From Fibrobacter sp. (GTDB taxonomy: Bacteria > Fibrobacterota > Fibrobacteria > Fibrobacterales > Fibrobacteraceae): a DNA stretch of 50,259 nt. The position numbers were made by a program, and so were the translations under genes. A model generated the notes under the pieces. The model did not search any database. It saw nothing but the letters and a program-made list of their open reading frames with translations, and was not told where the DNA came from. Position 1 is the first letter of the stretch; each line of letters starts with the position of its first letter. Positions 7,323 through 16,232 of this stretch are shown here, piece by piece. The stretch spans positions 1 through 50,259 of the forward strand of contig JAFXLS010000004.1 in the NCBI GenBank assembly GCA_017530965.1. The letters run 5' to 3'.

Positions 7323-8390
7323 ATGGCATATAATATTCAAGATCTTCTTTCTGAAATGGTCCAGCGTGGCGCTTCTGACTTGCACATTACCGCAGGTGCG
7401 CCTCCTCTTATTCGTCTTTCCGGTAAACTCACGCCTATTGGCGAAGATAAGCTGAAACCGGACGAAACCATGCGCATGACCTACAGCTTGATGAACGAAG
7501 GCCAGAAAAAGACTTTCGAACAGCAGAAGGAATGCGACTTCTCTTTCGGTATTGCAAACCTCGCCCGTTTCCGTGCGAACGCCTATTTGCAGCGTGGTTG
7601 CGTGGCCTTGGCCTTGCGTATTATTCCGCTTGAAATTAAGACTTTTAAGGACCTCGGTCTCCCGAAGATTATGGCCGAATTTACAACCCGTCCGTCCGGC
7701 CTAGTGCTGGTGACGGGTGCTACGGGTTCGGGTAAGTCCACAACCTTGGCTGCCATGATCGACAAGATCAACAAGGAACGTCACGACCACATTCTGACGG
7801 TGGAAGACCCGATTGAATTCTTGCACAAGCATCAGGGTTGTATGATCAACCAGCGCGAAGTCGGTAGCGATACCAACAGTTTTGCCCAGGCGCTTAAAAT
7901 GGCATTGCGTCAGGACCCCGACGTGGTGCTTATCGGCGAAATGCGTGACCTTGAAACCATTCGTGCTGCTTTGACGATTGCTGAAACCGGTCACTTGGCT
8001 TTTGCGACGCTCCATACCAACTCCTGCGTGCAGACCATCAACCGCGTGGTGGATGCTTTCCCCAAGGGTGAACAGCAGACCGTGCGTACCCAGCTTTCGT
8101 TCGTGTTGCAGGGCGTCATATGCCAGACTCTTATGCCGCGAATTGGCGGTGGCCGCGTGATGGCTTACGAAGTCATGAACGTGACTCCGGGTATCCGCGC
8201 CCTGATTCGTGATGACAAGGTGCACCAGATTGAGTCCATGATTGAAATTGGTCAGAAGTTCGGCATGAATACCATGAACATGTGCTTGTGCGAATTGGTG
8301 AAGAACCACAAGGTGGACCGCTTTGATGCTCTTGCCCGTTCTCCGAGCCCGGACCAGTTGGAACAGTTGTTCGTGAAAGAAGGGGTGTAA
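7323..8390 (+). CDS. pilT: Type IV pilus twitching motility ATPase PilT
   Basis: The 355-residue protein is the retraction ATPase of type IV pili. The N-terminal PAS-like region contains GASDLHITAG (about residues 16-25), followed by Walker A GATGSGKST at 132-140, HILTVEDPIEF (Asp box), a Walker B region around RQDPDVVLIGEMRD, and the His box GHLAFATLHTN. Length and the conserved AIRNLIRE-like region (here GIRALIRDDKV) fit PilT rather than the longer extension ATPase PilB. It is followed 3 bases later by pilC. It acts in the cytoplasm at the inner-membrane platform. Confidence 0.95.
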   Translation: MAYNIQDLLSEMVQRGASDLHITAGAPPLIRLSGKLTPIGEDKLKPDETMRMTYSLMNEGQKKTFEQQKECDFSFGIANLARFRANAYLQRGCVALALRIIPLEIKTFKDLGLPKIMAEFTTRPSGLVLVTGATGSGKSTTLAAMIDKINKERHDHILTVEDPIEFLHKHQGCMINQREVGSDTNSFAQALKMALRQDPDVVLIGEMRDLETIRAALTIAETGHLAFATLHTNSCVQTINRVVDAFPKGEQQTVRTQLSFVLQGVICQTLMPRIGGGRVMAYEVMNVTPGIRALIRDDKVHQIESMIEIGQKFGMNTMNMCLCELVKNHKVDRFDALARSPSPDQLEQLFVKEGV

Positions 8391-8393
8391 TCC

Positions 8394-9596
8394 ATGGCTG
8401 AATTCCTTTACAAGGCGACAAATAGCCAAGGCAATAACTTTGAAGGTACAATTGAGGCGAAGGACAAGGCTGAAGCCGAAGCCATGCTCATGCGTCGCCG
8501 CCTGATCATTGTAAGCCTCAAGAAAAAGCCGACAGAAATCAAGATTAAGATTGGCTCGGGAATCAAGCCCGCAGAAATCGCCCGCTTTACCCGTATGTTC
8601 TCTTCCATGAGCTCTGCCGGTCTGCCCATGCTGCAGTGCCTGAACATTCTTGAAGGCCAGTGCGAGAACCCGGAACTGAAAAACGTGGTTCACAAGATTA
8701 CGCAGTCCATTAACGGCGGTTCTTCTTTGGCAGATGCTTTGTCCCAGCACCCCAAGGTGTTCAGCAACCTTTACACCAACATGGTGGCGGCTGGTGAAGC
8801 GGGTGGTATTTTGGATGGTATCTTGGCTCGTTTGGCTGAAACTTTGGAAAACCAGGAACGTCTGAAACGAAAAGTGAAAAAGGCCTTGACTTACCCGGTG
8901 ATGCTTATTATCGTGGGTATCTTGGTGGTGATCGCCCTTATGACCTTCGTGGTGCCGGTGTTTGCCGAGCAGTTTGCCTCCCTTGGTGCAGAACTTCCTG
9001 CCCCGACTCAGTTCGTGATGAATATTTCGGACTTTATTCGTGATAATGGTGCATTCCTGTTTATTGGTGCAATTGTCATAGGCGTAGGCTTTAAACTCGC
9101 CATGCGTGTGCCCCAGGCCAAATTTGCCTGGGATGGTTTTATGCTAAAGGTGCCCAAGCTAGGTGACCTTCAGATCAAGTCGACGACGGCCAGTTTTGCA
9201 AGAACGCTTGGAACTTTGTTGAATGCAGGCGTGTCTATCATGGATTCTTTGAAGGTGGTGGCATCGACTGTTACAAACAAAGTCGTTGAAAAGGGTATCA
9301 ACAAGATTGCCATCGGTATTGCCGGCGGTAAGAGTATTGCAGACCCCATGGCCGATACAGGTCTGTTCCCTCCCATGGTGATTCAGATGACTGGCGTGGG
9401 TGAAAAGACCGGTAACCTTGGCGGCATGCTTTTGAAATTGGCTGACTTCTACGATGAAGAAGTGGATGCCGCAGTGGATGGCGTCGTGGGTATGATGGAA
9501 CCGATTATCATCGTGTTCCTCGGCGGCGCTGTCGGTGGCTTGCTAATCGCTATGTATATGCCTATGTTCTCGATGGGCGACGCCATCAAAGGGTGA
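8394..9596 (+). CDS. pilC: Type IV pilus inner-membrane platform protein PilC (GspF family)
   Basis: The 400-residue GspF/PilC protein has the usual duplicated cytoplasmic domain: LARFTRMFSSMSSAGLPML-like text near residue 65 (here IARFTRMF) and SFARTLGTLLNAGVSIMDS near residue 265. Membrane segments are at about 165-190, 217-237 and 365-390. It anchors the PilB and PilT motors and the pilin assembly site. It forms an operon with pilT (3-base gap). Directly after its stop comes copy B of the double-stem element, apparently in the 3' untranslated region. The prepilin genes lie about 25 kb away. Confidence 0.93.
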   Translation: MAEFLYKATNSQGNNFEGTIEAKDKAEAEAMLMRRRLIIVSLKKKPTEIKIKIGSGIKPAEIARFTRMFSSMSSAGLPMLQCLNILEGQCENPELKNVVHKITQSINGGSSLADALSQHPKVFSNLYTNMVAAGEAGGILDGILARLAETLENQERLKRKVKKALTYPVMLIIVGILVVIALMTFVVPVFAEQFASLGAELPAPTQFVMNISDFIRDNGAFLFIGAIVIGVGFKLAMRVPQAKFAWDGFMLKVPKLGDLQIKSTTASFARTLGTLLNAGVSIMDSLKVVASTVTNKVVEKGINKIAIGIAGGKSIADPMADTGLFPPMVIQMTGVGEKTGNLGGMLLKLADFYDEEVDAAVDGVVGMMEPIIIVFLGGAVGGLLIAMYMPMFSMGDAIKG

Positions 9597-9597
9597 T

Positions 9598-9699
9598 ATT
9601 TCGCCCAAAGCCGTCGCGATAGTTCGTCACAACTCCGCTCACGTACGTTTTGTACGCTACGCGGAGTTGTTCCTGCTCTCGCTAGGCTTTAGACGAAAT
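9598..9699 (+). repeat. Double-stem intergenic element, copy B (3' of pilC)
   Basis: Three nested stems are visible: ATTTCG (9598-9603) with CGAAAT (9694-9699); AAAGCC (9607-9612) with GGCTTT (9685-9690); ACAACTCCGC (9629-9638) with GCGGAGTTGT (9661-9670). The apical part carries CTCACGTAC and GTACGCT, shared with copy A at 976-1061. Stem bases differ between copies but remain complementary. The rest of the gap to 9777 holds only degenerate CTCGGTTTTA words. Confidence 0.75.
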
Positions 9700-9777
9700 C
9701 TCGGTTTTAGATAATTGTCTCGCTCGGTTTTAAGCGAAATTTTGGTAAAATCTCGGTATTGCTTTGTTTTGTAGATC

Positions 9778-10008
9778 ATGAAACAGAAATCAAAAGACTT
9801 TATAAAAATTTTTATCAAGTGTTTTGTTTTCGCACTTGTCATGAGTGTGGTTATGTTGATACTTGATCCAGAGAATCGCGGAGTGAGGTCTATTTCGATA
9901 AATCTTACTCCAGAAATTGAACTTCCTCTGCTTTTCATTTTCGTAGAGAACTTTATTATAAATTTTATTATTGCCATTCCGCTGACAAAATGGCTTCACT
10001 TGCGCTAG
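9778..10008 (+). CDS. Small two-helix membrane protein, function unknown
   Basis: This 76-residue ORF has two hydrophobic segments (about residues 11-28 and 48-70) separated by a polar loop with DPENRG. It ends with KWLHLR. The size and layout recall the small two-TM DUF2798 proteins, but I see no diagnostic motif. No clear Shine-Dalgarno sequence precedes the ATG. It lies alone between pilC with its 3' element and the convergent pflA. The alternating basic and hydrophobic pattern is protein-like, but a chance AT-rich ORF cannot be excluded. Confidence 0.45.
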   Translation: MKQKSKDFIKIFIKCFVFALVMSVVMLILDPENRGVRSISINLTPEIELPLLFIFVENFIINFIIAIPLTKWLHLR

Positions 10009-10017
10009 GCAGCCTTT

Positions 10018-10051
10018 TTACTTCCTACCGTCTACTGTTCACTTCCTGCTG
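10018..10051. repeat. Low-complexity pyrimidine-rich island before the pflA 3' end
   Basis: Words such as ACTTCCTACC, TCTACTG and ACTTCCTGCTG recur. The island resembles that at 4231-4257 and fills the space between two genes. Confidence 0.3.
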
Positions 10052-10807
10052 TTATGGAAGTATTCCTAAAATTTTCTTGGCGTTAGCGACTCGTTCTGCG
10101 GAGGGAGATTTGACGTCTTTCAGCACGTAGTCGATGCCAAGTTCTTGGTACTTGGCGAGGGCCAGGGCGTGGTAGGGGAGAACTTCGACTTTCTGCACGT
10201 TGTGGAGCGTGTCGATGAATTCGCGCGTCTTGATAAGCAATTCGTCATTGTCGCTGCCGCCGGGTACGAGTACGTGGCGGATCCAGATGGGCTTTTTGAT
10301 TTCGTCCAAGTAGCGGAACATGTCGATGATGTTCTTGTTGCCGTGTCCGGTGAGTTTCTTGTGCTCGACGGGATCGATGTTTTTGATGTCGACGAGGAGC
10401 AAGTCTGTCGCAGCCATGAGTCGCTTGAACTTGCCGAAGTAGGGCTCGTTACGGACAAAGTTTACGCCCGAGGTGTCGATGCAGGTGTTTACGCCTACGG
10501 CCTTGGCTGCTTCAAAGAATTCGATGAGGAAATCCATTTGCGATAATGGTTCACCGCCGCTTACCGTGATGCCGCCGTCTTTGCCCCAGTAGCTTTGGTA
10601 GCGCAAGGCTTTCTTGAGCAAATCGTTTGCAGAAATTTCGAACGAACCATTGTTGATCCCGTTTGCGCTTTGTGCGCCGAAGTCCCATGTTTCGGGGTTG
10701 TGGCAGAACTGGCAACGCATGGGGCAACCCTGCATGAATACTACAAAACGTACTCCGGGGCCGTCTACGGAGCCAAATGTCTCTAGTTTATTGATTCGTC
10801 CGAGCAT
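10052..10807 (-). CDS. pflA: Pyruvate formate-lyase activating enzyme (glycyl-radical activase)
   Basis: The 251-residue radical SAM protein carries the cluster motif CPMRCQFC (Cys28, Cys32, Cys35), preceded by FGSVDGPGVRFVVF as in PflA. GGITVSGGEPLSQ is the SAM-binding region. It installs the glycyl radical on PflB in the cytoplasm under anaerobic conditions. I chose the ATG at 10807 because conserved text begins with MLGRINKLETFG. The longer frame to 10840 adds unrelated hydrophobic residues. A TACATT box ends 6 nt before this ATG. It is transcribed away from the glucanase gene; pflB lies beyond that gene on the same strand. Confidence 0.92.
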   Translation of the reverse strand: MLGRINKLETFGSVDGPGVRFVVFMQGCPMRCQFCHNPETWDFGAQSANGINNGSFEISANDLLKKALRYQSYWGKDGGITVSGGEPLSQMDFLIEFFEAAKAVGVNTCIDTSGVNFVRNEPYFGKFKRLMAATDLLLVDIKNIDPVEHKKLTGHGNKNIIDMFRYLDEIKKPIWIRHVLVPGGSDNDELLIKTREFIDTLHNVQKVEVLPYHALALAKYQELGIDYVLKDVKSPSAERVANAKKILGILP

Positions 10808-10898
10808 GCTGTAAATGTAGAAATATATGGTTAAATACAATTAGTACAGTTGTAATTAATTTGTGTTTCGAAGTGTACCCAGGGGGCGTAAAAGGGGG

Positions 10899-10904
10899 TA
10901 TATT
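10899..10904 (+). promoter_or_regulatory. -10 box of the GH16 lipoprotein gene
   Basis: TATATT lies 25 nt before the ATG at 10930. AAGAGG (10918-10923) gives a Shine-Dalgarno site with 6-nt spacing. Confidence 0.5.
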
Positions 10905-10929
10905 TATGTTCAAAGACAAGAGGTTTATT

Positions 10930-12021
10930 ATGAAAACGAAATTCCTACTCTCCGTTGCAACACTGGCTCTCTTTGCTGCTTGCTCTGATGACAGCAACTC
11001 TTCTGCACCGGAAAACAATGTTCCTGGAACCGATACTCCCGCAGTTGAAGATCCTTCTGGCAATACGACTACTGACCCTGCTGCAGATCCGACCAAGACT
11101 GACCCTGCTTCTACCGATCCGGCTGCTGATCCCGCTACTACGGACCCGGCGACTGATCCTGTAACTGATCCCACAACCGATCCTGTTGAAACTCCGGATC
11201 CGGTCCCCGCCCCCGAACCGTACCGCTTGGAAGTTGAAAACATGATTCCGGACAACCAGGTTGTCGAAGTGGACGATTTTGACAATTATGAATACTGGGG
11301 CGCAGAACTCAGTGGCCGCGAACAGTTTACTTATGGACGCTTTGAAGCCCGCATGAAGATGGTTTCTATTCCGGGTTCCGTGAGTTCCATGTTCCTTTAC
11401 TACGACCCGTCTTACATGCTGGGCGAAGAACCGTGGAATGAAATCGACATTGAAGTCCTTGGTACGAATCCGGGTGTCTGGCAGTCTAACCTGATTACCC
11501 GTTTGCCGGATGAAGGTAAGAAAAATCCGAAGATTACGTCCGAATATAAAACTGGTTTTGGTTTCAATTCTACTGAAGACTTCCACCTGTTTGCCTTCGT
11601 GTGGACTCCGGAATACATTTCCTGGGAAATTGATAGTGTAGAAGTCCGTCGCGATGTTCTCGGAATGGCTAAGGGCCAAGTTGAGTTCATGACAAAGGAA
11701 CAGACCCTGCGCTTTAACCTGTGGGCTTCCAAGAGCGCTGGCTGGACTGGCAAATATACGGGTGCTGAACTTGCTGATGGTCCCGTTGCCCAGTGGATTG
11801 ATTATGTCCGCGTTTATACCTACGATCCCGAAACAAAGACTTTTGCTGAACATTGGACGGACGATTTCGATGGCGAAGCTCTTGACCGTACCCGTTGGAG
11901 CAGAGGTAACTGGGAAATGGAAAACGTAACGCTGTCTGTTGACAATGTTGTCGTGGAAGACGGCTATTGCAAGCTCCTGATGACTCGTACTCCGAAGCTG
12001 GATCCCGCTCCTGCTGAATAG
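10930..12021 (+). CDS. GH16 beta-1,3-1,4-glucanase-like lipoprotein, circularly permuted
   Basis: The 363-residue precursor has a signal peptide with lipobox (FAAC; Cys20 lipidated), an Asp-Pro-Thr-rich linker (about residues 30-97), then the GH16 domain. The catalytic motif NEIDIEVLG places Glu171 as nucleophile, Asp173 and Glu175 as acid/base. YGRFEARMKM comes before it. The segment DDFDGEALDRTRWSRGNW, which lies N-terminal in Bacillus lichenases, is here at the C-terminus. That is the circular permutation described for the F. succinogenes lichenase. It probably cleaves mixed-linkage beta-glucan at the cell surface. Unlike the classical enzyme it is a lipoprotein and has no serine-rich tail. 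I chose the start by the Shine-Dalgarno site and signal peptide; the frame is open to 10861. Confidence 0.88.
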   Translation: MKTKFLLSVATLALFAACSDDSNSSAPENNVPGTDTPAVEDPSGNTTTDPAADPTKTDPASTDPAADPATTDPATDPVTDPTTDPVETPDPVPAPEPYRLEVENMIPDNQVVEVDDFDNYEYWGAELSGREQFTYGRFEARMKMVSIPGSVSSMFLYYDPSYMLGEEPWNEIDIEVLGTNPGVWQSNLITRLPDEGKKNPKITSEYKTGFGFNSTEDFHLFAFVWTPEYISWEIDSVEVRRDVLGMAKGQVEFMTKEQTLRFNLWASKSAGWTGKYTGAELADGPVAQWIDYVRVYTYDPETKTFAEHWTDDFDGEALDRTRWSRGNWEMENVTLSVDNVVVEDGYCKLLMTRTPKLDPAPAE

Positions 12022-12029
12022 AAAGTTTC

Positions 12030-12076
12030 TAGTCATTAGTCAATGATTTTGAGGTGTTTGTCTTGACTAATGACTA
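12030..12076. repeat. 13-bp inverted repeat between GH16 gene and terminator
   Basis: TAGTCATTAGTCA (12030-12042) and TGACTAATGACTA (12064-12076) are exact reverse complements separated by 21 bases. Each arm is itself a near-duplicate of TAGTCAT. No T-run follows. Confidence 0.75.
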
Positions 12077-12100
12077 AAGTTTTGTTCTCCTCCATAAATG

Positions 12101-12132
12101 AAAACGTCCCGGATTTTCATCCGGGACGTTTT
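12101..12132. terminator. Bidirectional terminator between GH16 gene and pflB
   Basis: A perfect 14-bp stem (AAAACGTCCCGGAT, 12101-12114, with its complement at 12119-12132) is closed by TTTC. T-runs follow on both strands. It serves the two convergent genes. Confidence 0.9.
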
Positions 12133-12152
12133 TTATTCTCTTTTGCGCGCTA

Positions 12153-14411
12153 TTACAACACACCGTGGCAGGTACGGCTGATCACGTCGTCCTGCTGTTC
12201 CTTCGTGAGCGAGAGGAACTTGACTGCGTAGCCGGAAACGCGGATGGTGAAGTTCGCGTATTCGGGCTTTTCCGGGTGCGCCTGGGCGTCGAGGAGCTTT
12301 TCAACACCGAACACGTTCACGTTCAGGTGGTGTGCGCCCTGGGCGAAGTAACCGTCCATGACGGTGACGAGCTTCTGGGCGCGTTCGTCGTCGCTGTGGC
12401 CGAGAGCGTTCGGGCTGATGGTCTGCGTGTTGCTGATGCCGTCGAGTGCGTATTCGTACGGAAGCTTGGCGACAGAGTTCAGCGAGGCCAGCAGGCCGTT
12501 CTTTTCGGCGCCGTAGCTCGGGTTTGCACCGGGGGCGAACGGGGCGTGAGCCGGACGACCGTCGGGGAGGGCGCCGGTGGCCTTGCCGTAAACAACGTTA
12601 CTGGTAATGGTGAGAATCGACGTGGTCGGTTCGGCACCGCGGTAGGTGTGGTGCTTCTTGATCTTTGCGATGAATTCCTTGAGGAGCCAGACTGCGATTT
12701 CGTCGGCACGGTCGTCGTCGTTGCCGTACTTCGGGAAGTCGCCTTCGATCTTGAAGTCCTTCACGAGGCCGTTTTCGCCGCGAACGACGGACACCTTGGC
12801 GTACTTGATGGCGCAGAGGCTGTCGACCACGTGGCTGAAGCCTGCGATACCCGTTGCAAACGTGCGGCGCACGTCAGTATCGATAAGAGCGAGTTCAGCA
12901 GCTTCGTAGTAGTACTTGTCGTGCATGTAGTGGATCAGGTTCAGCGTGTTCACGTAGATACCTGCGAGCCATTCGAGCATGATGTCGTACTTGTGCATCA
13001 CTTCGTCGTAGTTCAGCACGTCGCCGGTAATCGGAGCGAGTTCCGGACCAATCTGCATGCCGGGCACGAGGCCGGCTTCTTCATCCTTACCGCCGTTGAT
13101 AGCGTAGAGGAGAGCCTTGGCGAGGTTTGCACGAGCGCCGAAGAACTGCATTTCCTTACCGGTCTGCGTTGCAGACACGCAGCAGCAAATGCTGTAGTCA
13201 TCGCCCCAAACCGGGCGCATCACGTCGTCGTTTTCATACTGGATCGAGCTGGTCGTCACAGAAATGAATGCGGCGTATTCTTTGAAGTTTTCAGGGAGGC
13301 GCTTGGTGTAGAGAACGGTGAGGTTGGGTTCCGGAGACGGACCCATGTTTTCGAGAGTGTGCAAGAAACGGAAGTCGTTCTTGGTGACCATCGGGCGGCC
13401 ATCCTGGCCCATACCGCCGACTTCGAGGGTGGCCCACACCGGGTCGCCGCTGAAGAGCTGGTTGTAAGATTCAATACGTGCGAACTTGACCATGCGGAAC
13501 TTCATGACCATGTGGTCCACGAGTTCCTGGGCTTCGCTTTCAGTGAGTGTGCCGTTCTTGAGGTCTCGTTCGATATAAATGTCGAGGAAGGTCGAAATAC
13601 GGCCGACGCTCATGGCGGCACCGTTCTGCGTCTTGATGGCAGAGAGGTAGCCGAAGTAGAGCCACTGGAAGGCTTCCTTTGCGTTGGTGGCCGGCTTCGA
13701 AATGTCAAAGCCGTAGCTGGCTGCCATCACCTTCATGGCCTTGAGGGCCTTGATCTGTTCGGCAACTTCTTCGCGCAGGCGAATCACGTCGTCGGTCATG
13801 GTGCCGTCACCCACATGGGCGAGGTCGTTCTGCTTCTGCTGGATGATGTAGTCAATACCGTAAAGGGCTACGCGGCGGTAGTCACCCACGATACGGCCAC
13901 GGCCGTAGGTGTCCGGAAGACCGGTCAGCAAGTGGGCCTTGCGGACGGCGCGGATTTCAGGCGTGTAGCAGTCGAACACGGCCTGGTTGTGGGTCTTGTG
14001 GTAGTCGGTAAAAATCTTGTGGAGGTCTGCGCTCGGCTCGTAGCCGTACTGCTTGCAGGATTCTTCGGCCATCTTGATGCCGCCGAACGGCATGAAGGCG
14101 CGCTTCAGCGGCTTGTCGGTCTGAAGACCCACGACCTTTTCCAGGTCCTTGAGGCTTTCGTTGATGTAGCCGGGCTTGTGGCTCGTGATGCTCGAAACGA
14201 TGTCGGTATCCATATCGAGTACGCCGCCCTTCTTGCGTTCTTCGGCCTGCAGCTTCTGGAGTTCACCCCAGAGTTTTTCGGTGGCGTCTGTCGGGCCTGC
14301 CAAAAATTCCTTGCCGCCTTCGTATGCGGTATAGTTGCGTTGAATAAAGTCGCGTACGTTAATCTCTTCTTGCCAACGTCCGCCCTCAAAGCCTTTCCAT
14401 GCTTCGCTCAT
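12153..14411 (-). CDS. pflB: Formate acetyltransferase (pyruvate formate-lyase)
   Basis: This 752-residue glycyl-radical enzyme converts pyruvate and CoA to acetyl-CoA and formate. The radical glycine lies in RVSGYAVKF (Gly727). The active-site cysteine pair is in YSICCCVS (cysteines 409-411, one more than the usual pair), followed by [18 protein letters not shown]. Length matches E. coli PflB (760). I chose the ATG at 14411 because [13 protein letters not shown] is the conserved N-terminus and AAGGA precedes it. The frame extension to 14522 is noncoding leader. A TATATT box at 14495-14500 gives a leader of about 75 nt. The activase gene pflA lies downstream on the same strand beyond the convergent glucanase gene. 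Confidence 0.96.
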   Translation of the reverse strand: MSEAWKGFEGGRWQEEINVRDFIQRNYTAYEGGKEFLAGPTDATEKLWGELQKLQAEERKKGGVLDMDTDIVSSITSHKPGYINESLKDLEKVVGLQTDKPLKRAFMPFGGIKMAEESCKQYGYEPSADLHKIFTDYHKTHNQAVFDCYTPEIRAVRKAHLLTGLPDTYGRGRIVGDYRRVALYGIDYIIQQKQNDLAHVGDGTMTDDVIRLREEVAEQIKALKAMKVMAASYGFDISKPATNAKEAFQWLYFGYLSAIKTQNGAAMSVGRISTFLDIYIERDLKNGTLTESEAQELVDHMVMKFRMVKFARIESYNQLFSGDPVWATLEVGGMGQDGRPMVTKNDFRFLHTLENMGPSPEPNLTVLYTKRLPENFKEYAAFISVTTSSIQYENDDVMRPVWGDDYSICCCVSATQTGKEMQFFGARANLAKALLYAINGGKDEEAGLVPGMQIGPELAPITGDVLNYDEVMHKYDIMLEWLAGIYVNTLNLIHYMHDKYYYEAAELALIDTDVRRTFATGIAGFSHVVDSLCAIKYAKVSVVRGENGLVKDFKIEGDFPKYGNDDDRADEIAVWLLKEFIAKIKKHHTYRGAEPTTSILTITSNVVYGKATGALPDGRPAHAPFAPGANPSYGAEKNGLLASLNSVAKLPYEYALDGISNTQTISPNALGHSDDERAQKLVTVMDGYFAQGAHHLNVNVFGVEKLLDAQAHPEKPEYANFTIRVSGYAVKFLSLTKEQQDDVISRTCHGVL

Positions 14412-14494
14412 GATTTTCCTTCTTTGCTCGGCTGGCCAACGCCATAAATTTAGACAGCCGAGTCTTTCTTTTTGTTGATTTTTGTTTGAACCCC

Positions 14495-14500
14495 AATATA
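14495..14500 (-). promoter_or_regulatory. -10 box of pflB
   Basis: TATATT on the minus strand, followed by GGGGTTCAAAC. The leader to the ATG at 14411 is about 75 nt. Confidence 0.45.
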
Positions 14501-14630
14501 GAAAATAAGGGAGTACGCCCAAAGGTGTTTTGGGGACTATATTTTGCTTTCTTAACGAACGGATTTACAGTTTTTGTTTTTTGTAAAAGACTTAATTTAA
14601 GACCTATCAATGAGATAGGATTGTTTGAAC

Positions 14631-15638
14631 TTACTCGCCACGGTTCTTGGCGGCAACGTCCTTGTACTTGTTGTGATCTGCCAAATTGGAGCTAAAGAAA
14701 TGCGTCATGGAACCGTCGTCTTTAGCGACAAAATACAGGGCTTCGGTCTTGGCCGGGAAGAGTGCTGCTTCGATTGCCTTGCGACCGGGGTTCGAAATGG
14801 GTCCCGGCATGAGTCCCTTGAACTTGCGGGTGTTGTAGGGGCTGTTGCTGTTGAGCTGGCTCTTGTAGATGGGGCCGGTCAGGTTCCTAAAAATGAACCG
14901 CACCGTGGGGTCGGCTCCGAGCGGCATGCCGATGCGCAGGCGGTTGTGAAACACTCCTGCAATCAGCGGGCGTTCTTCGGGAATGCCGGTTTCTTCTTCC
15001 ACGACGCTTGCGAGAGTCAGCACCTTGTGCCAACTGCCGAGGGTATTCCACATGGAGCCAGGCTTCTTCTGCATCTCGTCACGGACCTTCAGGTTGGCGG
15101 CCACCATCTGCTTGAGGATGGTTTCTTCGTTGGCGTCGATGGGGAAGGGGTAGGTGTCGGGGAGCAGGTAACCTTCCAAGGAGTTTGCTTCGACTCCGAG
15201 CGAGCGGGCGAACTTCGGGTCTTGGACGAGCTTGTTCCAACGGGTCTCGTTCAGGTCCGGGTAAGCCTTTTTCAAGTAGTCGGGAATTTCCCAGGAGGCA
15301 CGTCCTTCGGGGATGGTTACGCGGCGCACGGCGACCTTGCCGCTTGCGATAATGTCCAGTACCTGGGGCAGTGTAAGCCCTGCGGGGATTTCGAACCAGC
15401 CGGCCTTGAGGCTCGGGTTTAACCTTTTCATGGTCAACCGGAAGGCGAGGTCGTCGCTCCAGATTCCGTTCTGTCTTAGAATCTGGAAAACTTTCGAGGG
15501 GGAACTACCTTTGGGGACTTCCAGGAGCACAGTTTGACTGTTTTGAGCCTTTTCCTCCATCCTAGACTTGAGGTTTAGGGCTAAAAAAGTGCCCAAAAGT
15601 GCCAAAATGAGGGTCAAAATAAGTAAAATCTTCTTCAT
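14631..15638 (-). CDS. mltG: Endolytic peptidoglycan transglycosylase MltG (YceG)
   Basis: The 335-residue protein has an N-terminal membrane anchor (about residues 3-22), a LysM-like region (EVPKGSSPSKVFQIL) and the YceG catalytic domain. The catalytic glutamate lies in LASVVEEETG, followed by GVFHNRLRIGMPLGADPT and the C-terminal AALFPAKTEALYFVAK block. MltG cuts nascent glycan strands near the inner membrane and sets strand length. It is monocistronic here. A TAAATT box 8 nt before the ATG suggests a leaderless or very short leader. Confidence 0.93.
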   Translation of the reverse strand: MKKILLILTLILALLGTFLALNLKSRMEEKAQNSQTVLLEVPKGSSPSKVFQILRQNGIWSDDLAFRLTMKRLNPSLKAGWFEIPAGLTLPQVLDIIASGKVAVRRVTIPEGRASWEIPDYLKKAYPDLNETRWNKLVQDPKFARSLGVEANSLEGYLLPDTYPFPIDANEETILKQMVAANLKVRDEMQKKPGSMWNTLGSWHKVLTLASVVEEETGIPEERPLIAGVFHNRLRIGMPLGADPTVRFIFRNLTGPIYKSQLNSNSPYNTRKFKGLMPGPISNPGRKAIEAALFPAKTEALYFVAKDDGSMTHFFSSNLADHNKYKDVAAKNRGE

Positions 15639-15735
15639 ATCGCAAAAATTTAAAAGAAATTGTGACGAAAGTCAAAAATAAAAGGTATATTCGTATCTGC
15701 ATTGTCAAGTTTTTAACCTGTTTCTGAGGAAAGAT

Positions 15736-16173
15736 ATGAAAAAGGTGCTTTTAATTGCTCTTGCTCTGATGGTTAGCGTTTCTTTCGCTGCTGGCAAGAA
15801 GGTCAAATCTAAGCTGGGTGACGTGGACCTGACCAAGGAAAAAGATGGTGGTTCCGTTGTTTGTACCGCAGGCTTCAATGACGAACTGACGATCCTTAAG
15901 GACGGCGAAACGGAAGTGCTCGTGAAGGGTCCTTGCGGACAGGGTTGGGTTCAGAAGTCCAAGATTGAATACGTTGCACAGGCTGCTGGTGACAAGTCCA
16001 TGAAGCTCGATCAGGTGGACGTGGTCGGCTGGCTCGATAACCCGAGCGCCGTGTTCGTGTTGGAAAACGATGATCTCGACCTCGACGGTGTGAACATCGA
16101 CCGTGACTTCAAGGAATACTTGCAGCACACGATGGACCGCGAACAGATGGAAATGCACAACAACGAAAACTAA
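15736..16173 (+). CDS. Small exported protein with possible SH3-like fold, function unknown
   Basis: The 145-residue protein has a clear signal peptide (MKKVLLIALALMVSVSFA) and a mature part with two cysteines (Cys43, Cys67) that could form a disulfide. VLVKGPCGQGWVQKSKIEYV resembles bacterial SH3-like wall-binding repeats. The C-terminal third is acidic, with LENDDLDLDGVNIDRDF, and ends MEMHNNEN. The codons look like those of a highly expressed gene. GAGGAAAG precedes the ATG and an intrinsic terminator follows. I do not recognise a family. A periplasmic or surface structural role is only a guess. Confidence 0.75.
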   Translation: MKKVLLIALALMVSVSFAAGKKVKSKLGDVDLTKEKDGGSVVCTAGFNDELTILKDGETEVLVKGPCGQGWVQKSKIEYVAQAAGDKSMKLDQVDVVGWLDNPSAVFVLENDDLDLDGVNIDRDFKEYLQHTMDREQMEMHNNEN

Positions 16174-16202
16174 TTCGTTTTCCGTCGCAAACGCGTTTGG
16201 TT

Positions 16203-16232
16203 CCCCTGCAATATGCAGGGGTTCTTTTTTTT
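16203..16232 (+). terminator. Intrinsic terminator after the small exported protein gene
   Basis: CCCCTGCA and TGCAGGGG form an 8-bp stem with ATA loop (16203-16221), followed by TTCTTTTTTTT. Confidence 0.9.

Noticed and set aside
12165..14447. 760-codon open frame on the plus strand opposite pflB
   Set aside because: It is the antisense shadow of a GC-rich, strongly biased gene. Its protein is low in complexity (V/H/E/F-rich) and has no start signal, and pflB on the other strand is beyond doubt.
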